A DNA stretch of 51,492 nt, from the NCBI RefSeq assembly GCF_002160065.1, contig NZ_NFJW01000014.1:1-51492 (forward strand). Direction: 5' to 3'. The notes under the pieces were generated by a model that worked only from the letters and a program-made list of their open reading frames with translations, was not told where the DNA came from and searched no databases. This DNA is from Collinsella sp. An2 (lineage in GTDB: Bacteria > Actinomycetota > Coriobacteriia > Coriobacteriales > Coriobacteriaceae). The position numbers and the translations under genes were made by a program. Below, piece after piece: positions 1-8,566 of the stretch. How positions within the stretch are numbered: position 1 is the stretch's first letter; every line of letters begins with the position of its first letter.

Positions 1-1189
1 CCCTCCCCGGCCTCGCCGGGTCGTACGGGACCCCGTCCCGCATCACCGCGAAGACTATGTGGCAGAGCTTCCGCGCCACGGCGGTCACCGCCACCCGGTG
101 GCACTTGCCCTCGCGCCTCTTCCTCTCGTAGAAGGCCCTGAGCGACGGGTCGTGCTGCCGGGCCCTGTTCGCCGCCAGCCACAGCGCCCTGCGCAGGTAC
201 GGCGACCCGTGCTTGGTGATGGGGCCGCCCCCGCTGTCGAACCTGCCCGACTGGTTGACGGAGGGGTTGAGCCCGGCGTAGCCCACGAGCGCGGAGGCGC
301 CGCGGAACCTGCCTATGTCGCCGATCTCGGCGACGATCTGGGCCCCCGTCGTGTACGAGACCCCGGGTATGGTGAGGACGAGCGGCTCCACGAGCTCGAG
401 CAGCTCGCGCACCCTGCGCTCGACCTTCCCGCACTCGCCGTCGAGGAGGTCCATCTGGCGGACGAGCGACTGGATCTGCATCGCCGCGGCGTCCTCGCCG
501 AGCCTGATGCCGACGGACGCGCTCGCGAGCGCCTTGAGCTCGGCGGCCTTGCCGTCCACGCGGCGGCTGCCCCGTGCCGCCGAGGAGATGTCGCGCTGCA
601 GGGAGTCGACCCGCCTCCTGGCGATCCGCGACGGAAGCGGGCTCTTGGAGAGCACGGCGCGCCCGGCGGCGCCGAACATGTCGGAGAACGCGCCGGAGAA
701 CTCGGGGAAGTACGAGTCCAGCAGGCACGTGCACTGGGTCTTCACCTCGGCGAGCTCGGCCTTGAGGGACTGCTGGTAGCGCGTGAGGGTGCGCAGCGAC
801 TGCACCTCGTCGGTGGCGAGCCCCGTCGGGTCGTACCGCCCGATGCGCAGCGCCTCGGCTATGAGCGCGGCGTCGACGCGGTCGTTCTTGACCCTGTCGA
901 GCCCCTTGAACCTGCGCACGGCGCTCACCTGCACCGGGTCGATCACCGCGACCGAGTAGCCCCTGGAGACGAGGAAGGCGTAGAGCGCCATCCAGTAGTG
1001 CCCCGTCGCCTCCATGCCGACGAGCACGTCGCCGGGCGCCTCGGCCACGCCCTCGAGCCAGGCCCCGCACCGCTCGAAGCCGGCGGCGCTGTTCTTGAAG
1101 GGCATCCGCTTGCCCTGCTCCTCGCCGCGGTCGTCCACGGCGCCTATCACGTGGTCCGCCTTGGCGACGTCCACACCGGCGTAGATCAT
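1..1189 (-). CDS. IS110-family transposase (DEDD), 3' end outside window
   Basis: The reverse strand is open from an ATG at 1189 to the window edge, 396 codons without a stop, so the C-terminus is cut off by the window. The N-terminus (IYAGVDVAKADHVIGAVDD) is the RuvC-like DEDD domain, continued by VGMEATGHYW and by GLDRVKNDRVDAALIAEAL with further catalytic Asp residues. The C-terminal part reads TIPGVSYTTGAQIVAEIGDI, then VGYAGLNPSVNQSG and KHGSPYLRRALWLAANRA, the Transposase_20 domain holding the catalytic Ser. Family members are about 400 residues, so only the last few codons are missing. A GGAGGGCGGGGAG ribosome binding site precedes the ATG. No frameshift is seen in the part present, so the gene may be active. 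The GC-rich forward-strand frames over it are shadows. Confidence 0.93.
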   Translation of the reverse strand, partial: MIYAGVDVAKADHVIGAVDDRGEEQGKRMPFKNSAAGFERCGAWLEGVAEAPGDVLVGMEATGHYWMALYAFLVSRGYSVAVIDPVQVSAVRRFKGLDRVKNDRVDAALIAEALRIGRYDPTGLATDEVQSLRTLTRYQQSLKAELAEVKTQCTCLLDSYFPEFSGAFSDMFGAAGRAVLSKSPLPSRIARRRVDSLQRDISSAARGSRRVDGKAAELKALASASVGIRLGEDAAAMQIQSLVRQMDLLDGECGKVERRVRELLELVEPLVLTIPGVSYTTGAQIVAEIGDIGRFRGASALVGYAGLNPSVNQSGRFDSGGGPITKHGSPYLRRALWLAANRARQHDPSLRAFYERKRREGKCHRVAVTAVARKLCHIVFAVMRDGVPYDPARPGR

Positions 1190-1400
1190 CTCCCCGCCCT
1201 CCTCTCTGCTGCAGGGCGGCGGGCGCCTGCCCGCGTCACCCGGGACCGCAACCTCCTAGAAGAGATCCGAGGTGGCCTTGCGCCCCTCATCCAGCTAATC
1301 CGCGGAAGAGCCCGGGTGGGGCAGGACGCCATCCTCCTTGACGGGGTCGCTCCGCGCGCCCCAGGTCCCATGTCGGCGTCCCTGCCCGCCAGATTCTGCA
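1190..1400 (-). ncRNA. candidate IS110 bridge-RNA region / element left end
   Basis: About 210 bases between the transposase start and the hyp-operon promoter region have no coding function. In IS110-group elements the non-coding segment upstream of the transposase gene encodes the bridge RNA that selects donor and target DNA. The segment is GC-rich and has short stem potential, for example GCAG/CTGC around 1210-1231. I cannot fold it reliably or fix the element end by eye, so the RNA and its limits are inferred from position only. Confidence 0.35.
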
Positions 1401-1438
1401 TTGCACCAAAGCATCCGGTATCCGGCTCTCTGATGCAA
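1401..1438. promoter_or_regulatory. inverted repeat upstream of the nikR-hyp operon
   Basis: TTGCACC (1401-1407) and GATGCAA (1432-1438) form an interrupted inverted repeat. Nested in it are GCATC (1411-1415) and GATGC (1432-1436). It lies 24 bases before the first gene of the operon, where an operator would be expected. It does not match the Escherichia coli NikR half-site GTATGA, so binding by NikR is a guess. It also lies close to the presumed IS110 end and could include element DNA. Confidence 0.3.
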
Positions 1439-1461
1439 CGACTTAAAGATAGGAGGCACCC

Positions 1462-1710
1462 ATGCACGACGTGGGAATGAACATGGGACAGCTCGCCATG
1501 AGCGTCAAACAGGTCGACGACACCATTGCCCTCGCGCGCGACTGGAGCCACAGCCTGCTGCACGCTACCGAGAATTTCGACATGGAGCGCATTGGATCCA
1601 AACTCCAGGCGGCCATGAAGGCACTTGACGAGGCACGCGCGGCGCTCGAGGGCTACGAGGACGCAATCGAGGCCGACCACAACTCCGTCGGCTCCGTGCG
1701 ACTGGTGTAG
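1462..1710 (+). CDS. small helical protein of unknown function, first gene of nikR-hyp operon
   Basis: An 82-residue protein preceded by a clear AGGAGG ribosome binding site and ending 4 bases before nikR. I do not recognise a family. The sequence is amphipathic and probably all-helical, with heptad-like Ala/Leu/Glu spacing in residues 45-72 (LQAAMKALDEARAALEGYED). It has one His-rich stretch (residues 29-34) but no Cys and no metal motif. There is no signal peptide or membrane segment. Its tight spacing to nikR and hypF suggests a role tied to nickel or hydrogenase maturation, but nothing in the sequence proves it. Confidence 0.75.
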   Translation: MHDVGMNMGQLAMSVKQVDDTIALARDWSHSLLHATENFDMERIGSKLQAAMKALDEARAALEGYEDAIEADHNSVGSVRLV

Positions 1711-1714
1711 CGCC

Positions 1715-2155
1715 ATGGGTTCCTGCAACGCAGGAGATCTTGTGCGGTTCTCCATCGCCGTCCCGGAGGATCTGCTGAATGCCTTCGACGCCCAGATCGC
1801 GCGTCGCGGCGCCACCTCGAACCGTTCAGAAGCCATTCGCGACCTCATTCGCTCTTCGCTCGTGCGCGAGGAGCTTCGCACGCCCGACGCGCAGGTCATC
1901 GGCTCCTTGACCATGATCTACGACCATCACACCGGCGACCTCACCCGGAAGCTGGACGAGGTGCAGCACGATTACACGCACGAAATCGTCTCGACCATGC
2001 ACGTGCATCTTGACCATAGCAACTGCCTCGAGATCCTCGCGCTGCGCGGCCAGGGCTCGCGCGTCTACGAGCTTGCCGACAAGCTGCTGGGGCTGCGCGG
2101 CGTCAAGCACGGCGAGCTCACCTGCGCCGCCACCGACGCAAGCCTCGAACTGTAG
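1715..2155 (+). CDS. nikR: nickel-responsive transcriptional regulator NikR
   Basis: A 146-residue ribbon-helix-helix repressor with a C-terminal ACT-like nickel-binding domain. The RHH part is RFSIAVPEDLLNAFD followed by RSEAIRDLIR. The four square-planar Ni ligands of E. coli NikR (H76, H87, H89, C95) are matched with identical spacing by H85, H96, H98 and C104. The ATG at 1715 is chosen because it starts just before the conserved domain and 4 bases after the preceding stop; an upstream ATG in frame at 1625 would lie inside that gene. The gene is followed after 6 bases by hypF. It probably controls nickel uptake or this operon according to cell nickel. Confidence 0.95.
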   Translation: MGSCNAGDLVRFSIAVPEDLLNAFDAQIARRGATSNRSEAIRDLIRSSLVREELRTPDAQVIGSLTMIYDHHTGDLTRKLDEVQHDYTHEIVSTMHVHLDHSNCLEILALRGQGSRVYELADKLLGLRGVKHGELTCAATDASLEL

Positions 2156-2161
2156 ACAAGC

Positions 2162-4798
2162 ATGCGTGACGCGCACATCCATATCACCGGCATCGTCCAA
2201 GGCGTGGGCATGCGGCCGTTCGTGTATCGCGAGGCGATTCGCCACGGCATTGCGGGCTGGGTGCTCAACGCCGGAGATGGCGTGCACGTGGAGGTACACG
2301 CCGCCAGCGACGAGCAACTTGCCTCGTTTGTTGCGGCGCTGCGCGACGAGGCCCCCGCAGCTGCGCGCATCGACACCGTACAGGTAATCGAACTCCCTGC
2401 AGAGGCAGCCTCGTCCACCGTGGCCGACGACTCGCCCAGCAAATCCGGCGAGCGCCGGGCGCTGGCGTCGGACTCGAGTCCCGACGGCGCGTTTCGCATC
2501 GTCGCCTCGGACGACCAAACCGAGCGCACGACGCTCGTCTCGCCCGATATCGCCACCTGCCCCGACTGCCTGCGCGAGCTCTTTGACCCCGCAGACCGGC
2601 GCTACCACTACCCGTTTATCAACTGCACCAACTGCGGGCCGCGCTTCACCATCATCCGGTCGCTTCCCTACGACCGCCCGGCCACATCTATGGACGCGTT
2701 TCCCATGTGTGCCACGTGTGCGGCAGAATATGCCGACCCCGCGGACCGGCGTTTCCACGCACAGCCCGACGCCTGCTTTGAATGCGGGCCGCATATCACC
2801 TGGCGTGAACGCACCGACTTACCCGACCACCTGGCCGAGTGTATGCGCGAGGTGCCCGCCGCGCCGTCCGTTGGACAGACGCGCACGCAAAGCGACGCCA
2901 TCATAGATCGCTGCGCCCGAATGCTCGCTGCCGGCGGAATCGTTGCCATCAAAGGGCTGGGAGGATTCCACCTTGCCTGCGATGCCTCGAACGAGCACGC
3001 CGCGCAGGAGCTACGCCGGCGCAAGCGCCGCAGCAACAAGCCACTTGCGGTCATGGTCGGGCGCCTTGAAGATGCCTGTGCGCTCTGCCATATCGACGAC
3101 ATTGAACGGGCGCTGCTCGAGGGCACGGTTCGCCCGATCGTCCTGCTGCGCCGTCGCGAGCACGGCGCGCGTGCCAGAGCTGCGGCTGACCAAGCGGCGA
3201 GCCCGGAGGCCGCTCCGAATGCGGCGGCGGAACAAATGACGCACGCGGCCGGCGCGACCACGGGCGACACGCTTGCGCCATCGGTCGCCTTCGACCTTCC
3301 CGAGCTGGGCATCATGCTGCCCTACACCCCGCTGCAGCACCTCCTGCTTGCGGCATGTTCGCTTGTCGGCGTCTCGGCCTTGGTCATGACAAGCGGCAAC
3401 GTGAGCGAGGAGCCTATCGAGACCGACGACCGCCTGGCTTGGCAGCATCTCGTCGATGGCGGTTTGGCCGACGCCCTTCTGGGCAATGACCGCGCCATCC
3501 TCGCCCGCTATGACGACTCAGTCGTACGCGTTGTCGCAGGCACGCCCATGTTGGTCCGGCGCGCCCGCGGCTATGCGCCGCGTCCGCTGGCGCTGCCTGC
3601 CATGCGCTCTCCCTCTTGCGACGGGATCGAGCCCAGCATGCCCACCATCCTGGCCTGCGGATCGGAACAGAAGGCGACGCTCGCCTTTACGCGAGAGCAG
3701 GAAGACGGCTCCGCGGCGTGTCTGTTGTCGCAACATATTGGCGACGTGGAGAACGCCGCCACGTTTGACGCCTGGCACGAGGTGCGCCGCCGGTTTGCCA
3801 CGCTCTTCGACCTTGAGCCGCAGGTCCTTGCCTGCGATTTGCATCCGTCGTACCTGGCAAGCCAGTGGGCGCGCGAAACCGCCCGCGAGCAGCATCTTCC
3901 CCTGATCGAGGTGCAGCACCACCATGCGCACCTTGCGGCCGTCATCGCCGAGGCGGCGGCGCGCGGAGAGCTTGCCCCCAACGCCCAGGTCATAGGCGTT
4001 GCGTTTGACGGCACCGGCGCAGGAACCGATGGCACCATCTGGGGCGGCGAGTTTCTCGTCGCAGGGCTTTCTGCGTGTAGGCGCGCCGCGCACCTGATGC
4101 CATGGCACCTACCGGGCGGAGCCGCCAGCGTGCGCGATGCGCGGCGAAATGCCTTCGCGCTGTTGCACGCTTGCAACCTGCTTGACCATCCCGGCGCGGC
4201 GCCACTTCTCGTGCGCCTAACCCCCGAAGAGCGCAGCATTACCGAAACCATGGTCGCACGCGGCATCAACAGCCCCCTCACCAGCAGCATGGGGCGCTTC
4301 CTCGATGCCGTATCGGCAATGCTTGGCATATGCGATAGCGCCACCTACGAAGGGGAGCCTGCGATCTTGCTCGAAGCGGCAGCAACGCGCGAGCAGTCGT
4401 GCCTCCCAGCCAGTCCCATTATCGACGCGCCATGCATGCGACGCAGGCAAGGTTCACTTGTGCTCGATCCGACCCCCCTGCTTTGCAGCCTGCTGGACAA
4501 CCTCGCCGCCGGTGCGCGTCCTGAGCAACTCGCGCTCGGCGTGCACGAAGCCGTCGCTCGCATGGCGGCCGAGACTGCCGCGTTGCTGGCTCAACAAACC
4601 GGAATCGGCTTCGTTGCGCTATCCGGCGGGGTCTTCATGAATCGCTTGCTGCTGGGCATGACGCGCAGCCTCCTGGAAGACCAGGGATTGCACGTGTTGG
4701 TTCCCAGAGACGTCCCGGTCAACGACGGCTGCATCGCCTATGGCCAGGCGGCCGTCGCGCACGCGATTCTGGCGCAGCGGGATATGCGCGCTTCATGA
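2162..4798 (+). CDS. hypF: carbamoyltransferase HypF, [NiFe]-hydrogenase cyanide ligand synthesis
   Basis: HypF converts carbamoyl phosphate to a carbamoyl adenylate and passes the carbamoyl group to the C-terminal Cys of HypE, the source of the CN ligands. Domains in order: acylphosphatase (VQGVGMRPFVYR near the N-terminus), zinc fingers (CPDC, NCTNC, CATC and CFECG), a YrdC/Sua5-like domain (IKGLGGFHLACDA), and the Kae1-like carbamoyltransferase domain with the VQHHHAHLAAV metal site. At 878 residues it is about 120 longer than usual. The extra length sits in Ala/Ser/Asp-rich insertions around residues 80-118 and 340-380, between domains, so activity is probably kept. It starts 6 bases after nikR, suggesting translational coupling. 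Confidence 0.96.
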   Translation: MRDAHIHITGIVQGVGMRPFVYREAIRHGIAGWVLNAGDGVHVEVHAASDEQLASFVAALRDEAPAAARIDTVQVIELPAEAASSTVADDSPSKSGERRALASDSSPDGAFRIVASDDQTERTTLVSPDIATCPDCLRELFDPADRRYHYPFINCTNCGPRFTIIRSLPYDRPATSMDAFPMCATCAAEYADPADRRFHAQPDACFECGPHITWRERTDLPDHLAECMREVPAAPSVGQTRTQSDAIIDRCARMLAAGGIVAIKGLGGFHLACDASNEHAAQELRRRKRRSNKPLAVMVGRLEDACALCHIDDIERALLEGTVRPIVLLRRREHGARARAAADQAASPEAAPNAAAEQMTHAAGATTGDTLAPSVAFDLPELGIMLPYTPLQHLLLAACSLVGVSALVMTSGNVSEEPIETDDRLAWQHLVDGGLADALLGNDRAILARYDDSVVRVVAGTPMLVRRARGYAPRPLALPAMRSPSCDGIEPSMPTILACGSEQKATLAFTREQEDGSAACLLSQHIGDVENAATFDAWHEVRRRFATLFDLEPQVLACDLHPSYLASQWARETAREQHLPLIEVQHHHAHLAAVIAEAAARGELAPNAQVIGVAFDGTGAGTDGTIWGGEFLVAGLSACRRAAHLMPWHLPGGAASVRDARRNAFALLHACNLLDHPGAAPLLVRLTPEERSITETMVARGINSPLTSSMGRFLDAVSAMLGICDSATYEGEPAILLEAAATREQSCLPASPIIDAPCMRRRQGSLVLDPTPLLCSLLDNLAAGARPEQLALGVHEAVARMAAETAALLAQQTGIGFVALSGGVFMNRLLLGMTRSLLEDQGLHVLVPRDVPVNDGCIAYGQAAVAHAILAQRDMRAS

Positions 4799-4950
4799 AT
4801 CCACGGGCTTGAGTGCGCCCTGCTCTCGGCAGGCGCTCCGCACCGCTGAGCGGCGGGCAAGTCGCCGCTCCTGCACAGCACCCCCCCGCAACCGCACGAC
4901 ATACCCACCTCGACGGAAGCGAGCTGCAGATGCCCCGCTTGCGTCATCGT

Positions 4951-4979
4951 TTGCCGAGCTGCCACCAGAGCGGTACCAT
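4951..4979 (+). promoter_or_regulatory. possible promoter for hypCDE
   Basis: TTGCCG (4951-4956) and TACCAT (4974-4979) are separated by exactly 17 bases in the 212-base gap between hypF and hypC, a plausible sigma-70-type pair 32 bases before the hypC start. The gap itself contains no gene. The match is moderate, so read-through from the nikR promoter is equally possible. Confidence 0.35.
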
Positions 4980-5010
4980 CTTGCGCAACAATGCAGAAAA
5001 GGAGACCTCC

Positions 5011-5343
5011 ATGTGCCTCGCTGTTCCAGGAAATATCGTTGCGCTTCACGATGATGTCACCGCAACCGTCGACATGCTTGGCGTGCAGCGCGATATCTCG
5101 GTCGCGCTGACCCCCGACGCCAAGGTTGGAGACTATGTGCTGGTGCATGCCGGCTTCGGCATCCAGGTCATCGACCCCGAGGAAGCACGTCTTACGCTCG
5201 AGATCTTCCAGGAGATTCCCGAGCTGGTAAGCGAAGAGCTCGATGGCGTGGTGCCGTTTGGCGCGGCCGCGGATGCCGCCGCCGAAAACGAGACGGACGA
5301 GACGCCGGCCGCTGGCACCGTCGCCGTCGGGGCCGTCGCATGA
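5011..5343 (+). CDS. hypC: hydrogenase maturation chaperone HypC
   Basis: HypC carries the Fe(CN)2CO unit with HypD and delivers it to the hydrogenase large subunit. The protein begins MCLAVPGNIV, with the essential Cys2 exposed after removal of Met1. Its OB-fold core (YVLVHAGFGIQVIDPEEA) is complete. AAAAGGAG lies 7 bases before the ATG. At 110 residues it is longer than the usual 75-90; the surplus is an acidic Ala/Glu-rich tail (about residues 83-110) ending just over the start of hypD. The stop overlaps the hypD start by 4 bases (ATGA), a sign of coupled translation of the HypC-HypD partners. Confidence 0.95.
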   Translation: MCLAVPGNIVALHDDVTATVDMLGVQRDISVALTPDAKVGDYVLVHAGFGIQVIDPEEARLTLEIFQEIPELVSEELDGVVPFGAAADAAAENETDETPAAGTVAVGAVA

Positions 5344-6455
5344 CAGACGGCAGCGCGCGCGACGAGCACCGCATCGACTTCGAGGCCTTCCGCGACCCCG
5401 ACCTTGCCCGCAGCCTCATTGAGCGCATCGACGAGCTGGCTGGGGACCGCGAGCTCAACTTCATGGAAGTCTGCGGCACACATACCATGAGCATCGGCCG
5501 CTACGGTTTTCGCTCCGTCATGCCCCTGGGCATCCACCTGCTTTCGGGTCCTGGATGCCCGGTCTGCGTGACCGCAAACCAGGATATCGACCGCATCATC
5601 GCGCTTGCAAAACTCGACGGCCTCACCATCGCCACCTTCGGCGACATGATGCGTGTTCCAGGGTCGACGAGTTCACTCGCCGCACAGAAAGCCGCTGGGC
5701 ACGACGTGCGCATCGTGTACTCGCCGCTCGATGCCGTCCAGCTTGCTCAACAGCATCCCGAGCTCAACGTGGTGTTCGTCGGCGTGGGATTTGAGACCAC
5801 CACACCCACCATCGCCGCAAGCATCCTTGACGCCGAGGCGCGCGGGCTCACCAACTTCTCAGTCATGAGCGCTCATAAGATGACGCCGCCCGCGCTGCGC
5901 GCCATCGCCGACGACCCGGAGACGCGCATCGACGGCTTCATCCTTCCGGGGCACGTGTCCACCATCACCGGACTTGCTCCCTACCGCTTCCTTGTCGACG
6001 AGTTTGGCATCCCTGGTGTGGTAACTGGATTCGAGCCTGTCGATATTCTGGAAAGCATCCTACTGCTAACCGAGATGGCGATTTCGGGCAGGCCGGCCAT
6101 AGAAAACGCCTATCGCCGCGGTGTGAGCAGCGAAGGGAACGCCGTGGCGCGGGGCGTGGTCGACAAGGTGTTCGAGACCTGTGACGCCACCTGGCGCGGC
6201 CTGGGCAAGCTGCCTGCATCGGGCCTCGCTATTCGACCCGAGTACGCCCGCTTTGACGCCCGTCGTCGCCTTGACGTCGATGTCGAGCCGACTCGTGAGC
6301 CGCGCGGATGCCGCTGCGGAGACGTCCTGCGCGGAGCAATCGCGCCCACGTCGTGCCCGCTCTTTGGACGCGCATGCACGCCCGAGCATCCCGTTGGCCC
6401 ATGCATGGTATCGAGCGAGGGCAGCTGCGCCGCCTATTTTCGCTACCACGAATAG
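5340..6455 (+). CDS. hypD: hydrogenase maturation protein HypD
   Basis: A 371-residue [4Fe-4S] scaffold on which the Fe(CN)2CO moiety is assembled with HypC. The diagnostic motifs are present: FMEVCGTHTMSIGRYG with the catalytic Cys, GPGCPVCVT, FVGVGFETTTPTIA, and PGHVSTITG. The C-terminal cluster-binding region has Cys residues in CRCGDVLRG, SCPLFGRAC and GPCMVSSEGSCAAY. Length and motif order are those of the normal family. It overlaps hypC by 4 bases and is followed by hypE after 108 bases. Confidence 0.97.
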   Translation: MTDGSARDEHRIDFEAFRDPDLARSLIERIDELAGDRELNFMEVCGTHTMSIGRYGFRSVMPLGIHLLSGPGCPVCVTANQDIDRIIALAKLDGLTIATFGDMMRVPGSTSSLAAQKAAGHDVRIVYSPLDAVQLAQQHPELNVVFVGVGFETTTPTIAASILDAEARGLTNFSVMSAHKMTPPALRAIADDPETRIDGFILPGHVSTITGLAPYRFLVDEFGIPGVVTGFEPVDILESILLLTEMAISGRPAIENAYRRGVSSEGNAVARGVVDKVFETCDATWRGLGKLPASGLAIRPEYARFDARRRLDVDVEPTREPRGCRCGDVLRGAIAPTSCPLFGRACTPEHPVGPCMVSSEGSCAAYFRYHE

Positions 6456-6563
6456 TCCGGCCGCCGCGCGATCCCGACCCAAGGGAGAGGCGGCGCGGCG
6501 CGCAGTAACCCTTCAAGAACGGTCACCCCAGCAGATTGGACCATCGAGCGTAAGGAGACTTTC

Positions 6564-7589
6564 ATGGCAACCGATACCACCGTCCTGCTTGGCCACGGAT
6601 CGGGCGGGCAGATGATGAAGCGTCTCATCGACGAGGTCTTCCTTGATGCCTTTGGGTCCCCCGAGCTGCTGGCCGGCAACGACTCCGGCGTGGCAGCGCT
6701 GGCACCCACCGGCCGCATCGCCATGTCGACCGACAGTTTTGTAGTAACCCCGCAGTTCTTCCCCGGCGGCGATATCGGGCGCCTTGCCGTCTGCGGCACC
6801 GTGAACGATGTCTCCACCTCGGGCGCTCGCGTACACTACCTCTCGTGTGGCTTCATTCTGGAAGAGGGCTACCCGATGGACGACCTGCTGCGCATCTGCC
6901 GCAGCATGGCGGATACCGCGGCCGAGGCCGGCGTGCGCATCATCACCGGGGACACGAAGGTCGTCGGTCGCGGCGGGGCCGACGGCGTCTATATCAACAC
7001 GGCGGGCGTGGGCGAAGTTCCTGAAGGCGTTGAACTTTCGGGCAGCGCCTGTCGGCCCGGAGACGTCGTGCTCGTGTCGGGAACCCTGGGAGACCACGGC
7101 ATCGCGGTCATGAGCCAGCGCGAGGGGCTATCGTTCTCGACCACCATCGAGAGCGACGCTGCTCCGCTCAACCATCTTGTCGCCGCAGCACTTGAGGCGG
7201 CACCTCATACACGCTGCTTCCGTGACCCCACGCGCGGTGGCCTGGCAAGCACGCTCAACGAATTCGCCTCGGCCAGCAAGGTCGAGATCGAGGTCGACGA
7301 GCAAAATGTCCCCGTGAATCCGCAGGTCCAGGCAGCCTGCGAGATGCTTGGCTATGACGTGCTGCAGGTGGCAAACGAGGGAAAGATGGTCGCCGTCGTC
7401 CCCGCCGATGAAGCCGATGCCGCGCTTGCCGCCATGCGCGCGAGCCGCTACGGAGAGCACGCCGCCATCATCGGGCGTGTCTGCGAGCTGGCCCCTGACG
7501 CCAAGCCGCGCGTGCACGTGCGCACGCCCTGGGGCTCGACCCGCATCCTCGACATGCTCGTAGGCGAGCAGCTGCCGCGCATTTGCTAG
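6564..7589 (+). CDS. hypE: hydrogenase maturation protein HypE
   Basis: A 341-residue PurM-like enzyme that dehydrates the carbamoyl group on its C-terminal Cys to thiocyanate, the cyanide donor. The start is supported by GTAAGGAGA ahead of the ATG. The N-terminus has LLGHGSGGQMMKRLIDE and the central part FRDPTRGGLASTLNE, both typical. The protein ends in the obligatory PRIC, so the modified Cys is the last residue. The stop overlaps by 4 bases the stop of the convergent permease gene, and no terminator separates them. hypA and hypB, needed for nickel insertion, are not in the operon or elsewhere in the window. Confidence 0.97.
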   Translation: MATDTTVLLGHGSGGQMMKRLIDEVFLDAFGSPELLAGNDSGVAALAPTGRIAMSTDSFVVTPQFFPGGDIGRLAVCGTVNDVSTSGARVHYLSCGFILEEGYPMDDLLRICRSMADTAAEAGVRIITGDTKVVGRGGADGVYINTAGVGEVPEGVELSGSACRPGDVVLVSGTLGDHGIAVMSQREGLSFSTTIESDAAPLNHLVAAALEAAPHTRCFRDPTRGGLASTLNEFASASKVEIEVDEQNVPVNPQVQAACEMLGYDVLQVANEGKMVAVVPADEADAALAAMRASRYGEHAAIIGRVCELAPDAKPRVHVRTPWGSTRILDMLVGEQLPRIC

Positions 7590-8563
7590 CAGGCGCCAAG
7601 CAGCACCGAAACTACCGGGATGGTAAGGATCGACCCCACCACGCTCAAGAAGGTGATTTGCATCATTGGCGTGGCATCCATACCACTTTGCATGCAATAC
7701 AGGGTGCCGTTGGTGGCTACTGGCATGGCGCATTCGAGCACAATCACCGAGCGCACCATCCTATCCACCCCGGCAAGCCCCAGCACCGTAAGGCAGGCCA
7801 GAGGGATTCCCAACAGCCGAAATGCTGCAGCGAAATAAGCGCGAGGATTGCCGACCATCTCGAGTGGATTATATTGGGCAAGCGAAGACCCGACAATCAA
7901 CAGTGCCGCCGGCGTGGACATCTGTCCCACCACCGACATCGCGCTCCCTGCGACCCCCAGGTCACGCACGCCGGCTAGGATCAACACGAGCGCAGTCATA
8001 CTCGCGATAATCGTAGGGGTCTTGAAGCTTGCCAAGGCAGACGCAAGCTTGCGGGCGCGGCCGGTGCCATGTCCCGCCTCGATATCTGGCTGCGCCAGGT
8101 CGCGTGCGCGAAACATGCCCGCGCCCACGGTAAACATGAAGATATTTCCTGGAACGCTTGCGATCACCGCAAGGAGCAGTGCTCCATCGCCCAAGACGGA
8201 TGAGATGACGGGAAAACCGATGAACCCCGCGTTTCCAAACATCATGGCGAACCGATATGCCCCCTCGACCCCGCGCGGGACCCGCATGACGCGCGACGCC
8301 GCCACGGCGACCAACCACGACACCACCATAGCCACCGCCATGAGCAGTACGACCCGCAGCGTCTCGCCACGCCCAGGAAGCGCGTCCACCGTCGACAGCG
8401 AGGACAGCACGGTGCAAGGAAGGGCGATGTTGAGCACGAGCGTGGTGAGCTTATGGTCGAACTCTCCGCCTAGCACTCCAAGGCGATGCAGGACATACCC
8501 CAACACGATCGGAAGCGAGACCACCTCCATCTGAGAGATGACCCCGCCGATATCAAGCGACAT
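7586..8563 (-). CDS. AEC (auxin efflux carrier) family permease
   Basis: A 325-residue integral membrane protein with about ten hydrophobic segments in the 5+5 arrangement of the AEC family. Recognisable stretches are LPIVLGYVLHRLGVLG near the N-terminus, LVLNIALPCTVLSSL, and FGNAGFIGFPVISSVLGDGALLLAVI, the family's glycine- and asparagine-rich crossover. The C-terminal half repeats the pattern (AALLIVGSSLAQYNPLEM). Relatives export malate, other organic acids or auxin-like compounds; the substrate here is unknown. It begins 3 bases after the stop of the small membrane protein gene upstream, so the two are co-transcribed. Its end overlaps hypE on the other strand. Confidence 0.88.
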   Translation of the reverse strand: MSLDIGGVISQMEVVSLPIVLGYVLHRLGVLGGEFDHKLTTLVLNIALPCTVLSSLSTVDALPGRGETLRVVLLMAVAMVVSWLVAVAASRVMRVPRGVEGAYRFAMMFGNAGFIGFPVISSVLGDGALLLAVIASVPGNIFMFTVGAGMFRARDLAQPDIEAGHGTGRARKLASALASFKTPTIIASMTALVLILAGVRDLGVAGSAMSVVGQMSTPAALLIVGSSLAQYNPLEMVGNPRAYFAAAFRLLGIPLACLTVLGLAGVDRMVRSVIVLECAMPVATNGTLYCMQSGMDATPMMQITFLSVVGSILTIPVVSVLLGAC

Positions 8564-8566
8564 ATC

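Noticed and set aside
1386-1440. Classical NikR operator
   Set aside because: The GTATGA-N16-TCATAC pattern is absent; only an unrelated inverted repeat is present, reported as unassigned.
59-1480. A 473-codon plus-strand frame
   Set aside because: Mirror of the IS110 transposase on the minus strand; Arg/Pro-rich composition without any motif.
7583-7592. Sequencing error suspected because hypE and the AEC gene overlap at their stops
   Set aside because: Both proteins end naturally (HypE with PRIC), so a 4-base convergent overlap is real.
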